64,000 nt of DNA. Origin: Halichondria panicea (lineage: Eukaryota > Porifera > Demospongiae > Suberitida > Halichondriidae). The DNA lies in NCBI RefSeq assembly GCF_963675165.1, contig NC_087384.1, forward strand, positions 62,001-126,000. The letters run 5' to 3'. Shown piece after piece: positions 63,862 through 64,000 of this stretch. The notes beneath the pieces are model-generated. The model was not told the origin of the DNA. It ran no database searches and was given only the letters and a program-made list of their open reading frames with translations. Position 1 is the first letter of the stretch; each line of letters starts with the position of its first letter. The translations under genes and the position numbers were made by a program.

Positions 63862-64000
63862 GTGAGGGAGGGGCGAGTGATAATGGCAGGCATTTATACA
63901 TTGGACAGTAAGTACCAGGAATACATAAAGATGCTTTATTTGGTAGTTAGTGAGCTGGTTTCCTAAACTCGAGCCACGTATACCTACCAAATGTTAGTCT

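Overview
The window is intron-rich nuclear DNA from an animal. Thirteen protein-coding genes with clear animal orthologues were reassembled exon by exon from conserved protein segments and GT-AG boundaries, together with one unrecognised multi-exon gene and one tRNA gene. Animal-type proteins (GAS2, adiponectin receptor, PDZ-bearing myosin XVIII, Rabankyrin-5), many introns of 50-400 bp, short intergenic gaps and abundant (CA)n and minisatellites suggest an early-branching invertebrate. A sponge is my best guess, but that is inference. No prokaryotic, viral or complete autonomous transposon genes were seen.

Layout: ACAD8 (-, 201-2563); a repeat-dominated stretch with no gene I can support (2564-7930); ANKFY1 (+, 7931-15230); GAS2-like (+, 15479-16495); TYW1 (-, 16707-21602) head-to-head with NADPH-cytochrome P450 reductase POR (+, 21838-26772); adiponectin receptor (-, 27091-28182) head-to-head with ARPC3 (+, 28528-30297); an unrecognised glutamine-rich protein gene (+, 34108-39882); myosin XVIII (-, 40445-57262) with a tRNA-Phe(GAA) gene in one intron; ZMAT5-like (+, 57532-57948); NAA35 (-, 58203-60914) head-to-head with TIMM10 (+, 61109-61608); TSEN2 (-, 61924-63141) head-to-head with ANAPC7 (+, 63261 to beyond the end).

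From about 16 kb onward the genes alternate between divergent pairs sharing 119-345 bp promoters and convergent pairs sharing short 3' flanks. Functionally they are mostly housekeeping: valine catabolism, endosome traffic, actin regulation, tRNA modification and splicing, electron transfer, N-terminal acetylation, mitochondrial import and the cell cycle. TYW1 lies in the same window as a gene for its own substrate, tRNA-Phe with G37.

The most unusual signal is that many minisatellites straddle exon-intron boundaries. They copy the last bases of an exon plus its donor site, or a polypyrimidine tract plus acceptor, in tandem into the intron (ANKFY1, POR, several myosin XVIII introns, GAS2). In ANKFY1 this yields three potential in-frame 24-nt microexons. 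A 10-bp tandem duplication inside a myosin XVIII coiled-coil exon breaks the reading frame in this sequence. Two or three families of dispersed palindromic repeats also recur in introns.
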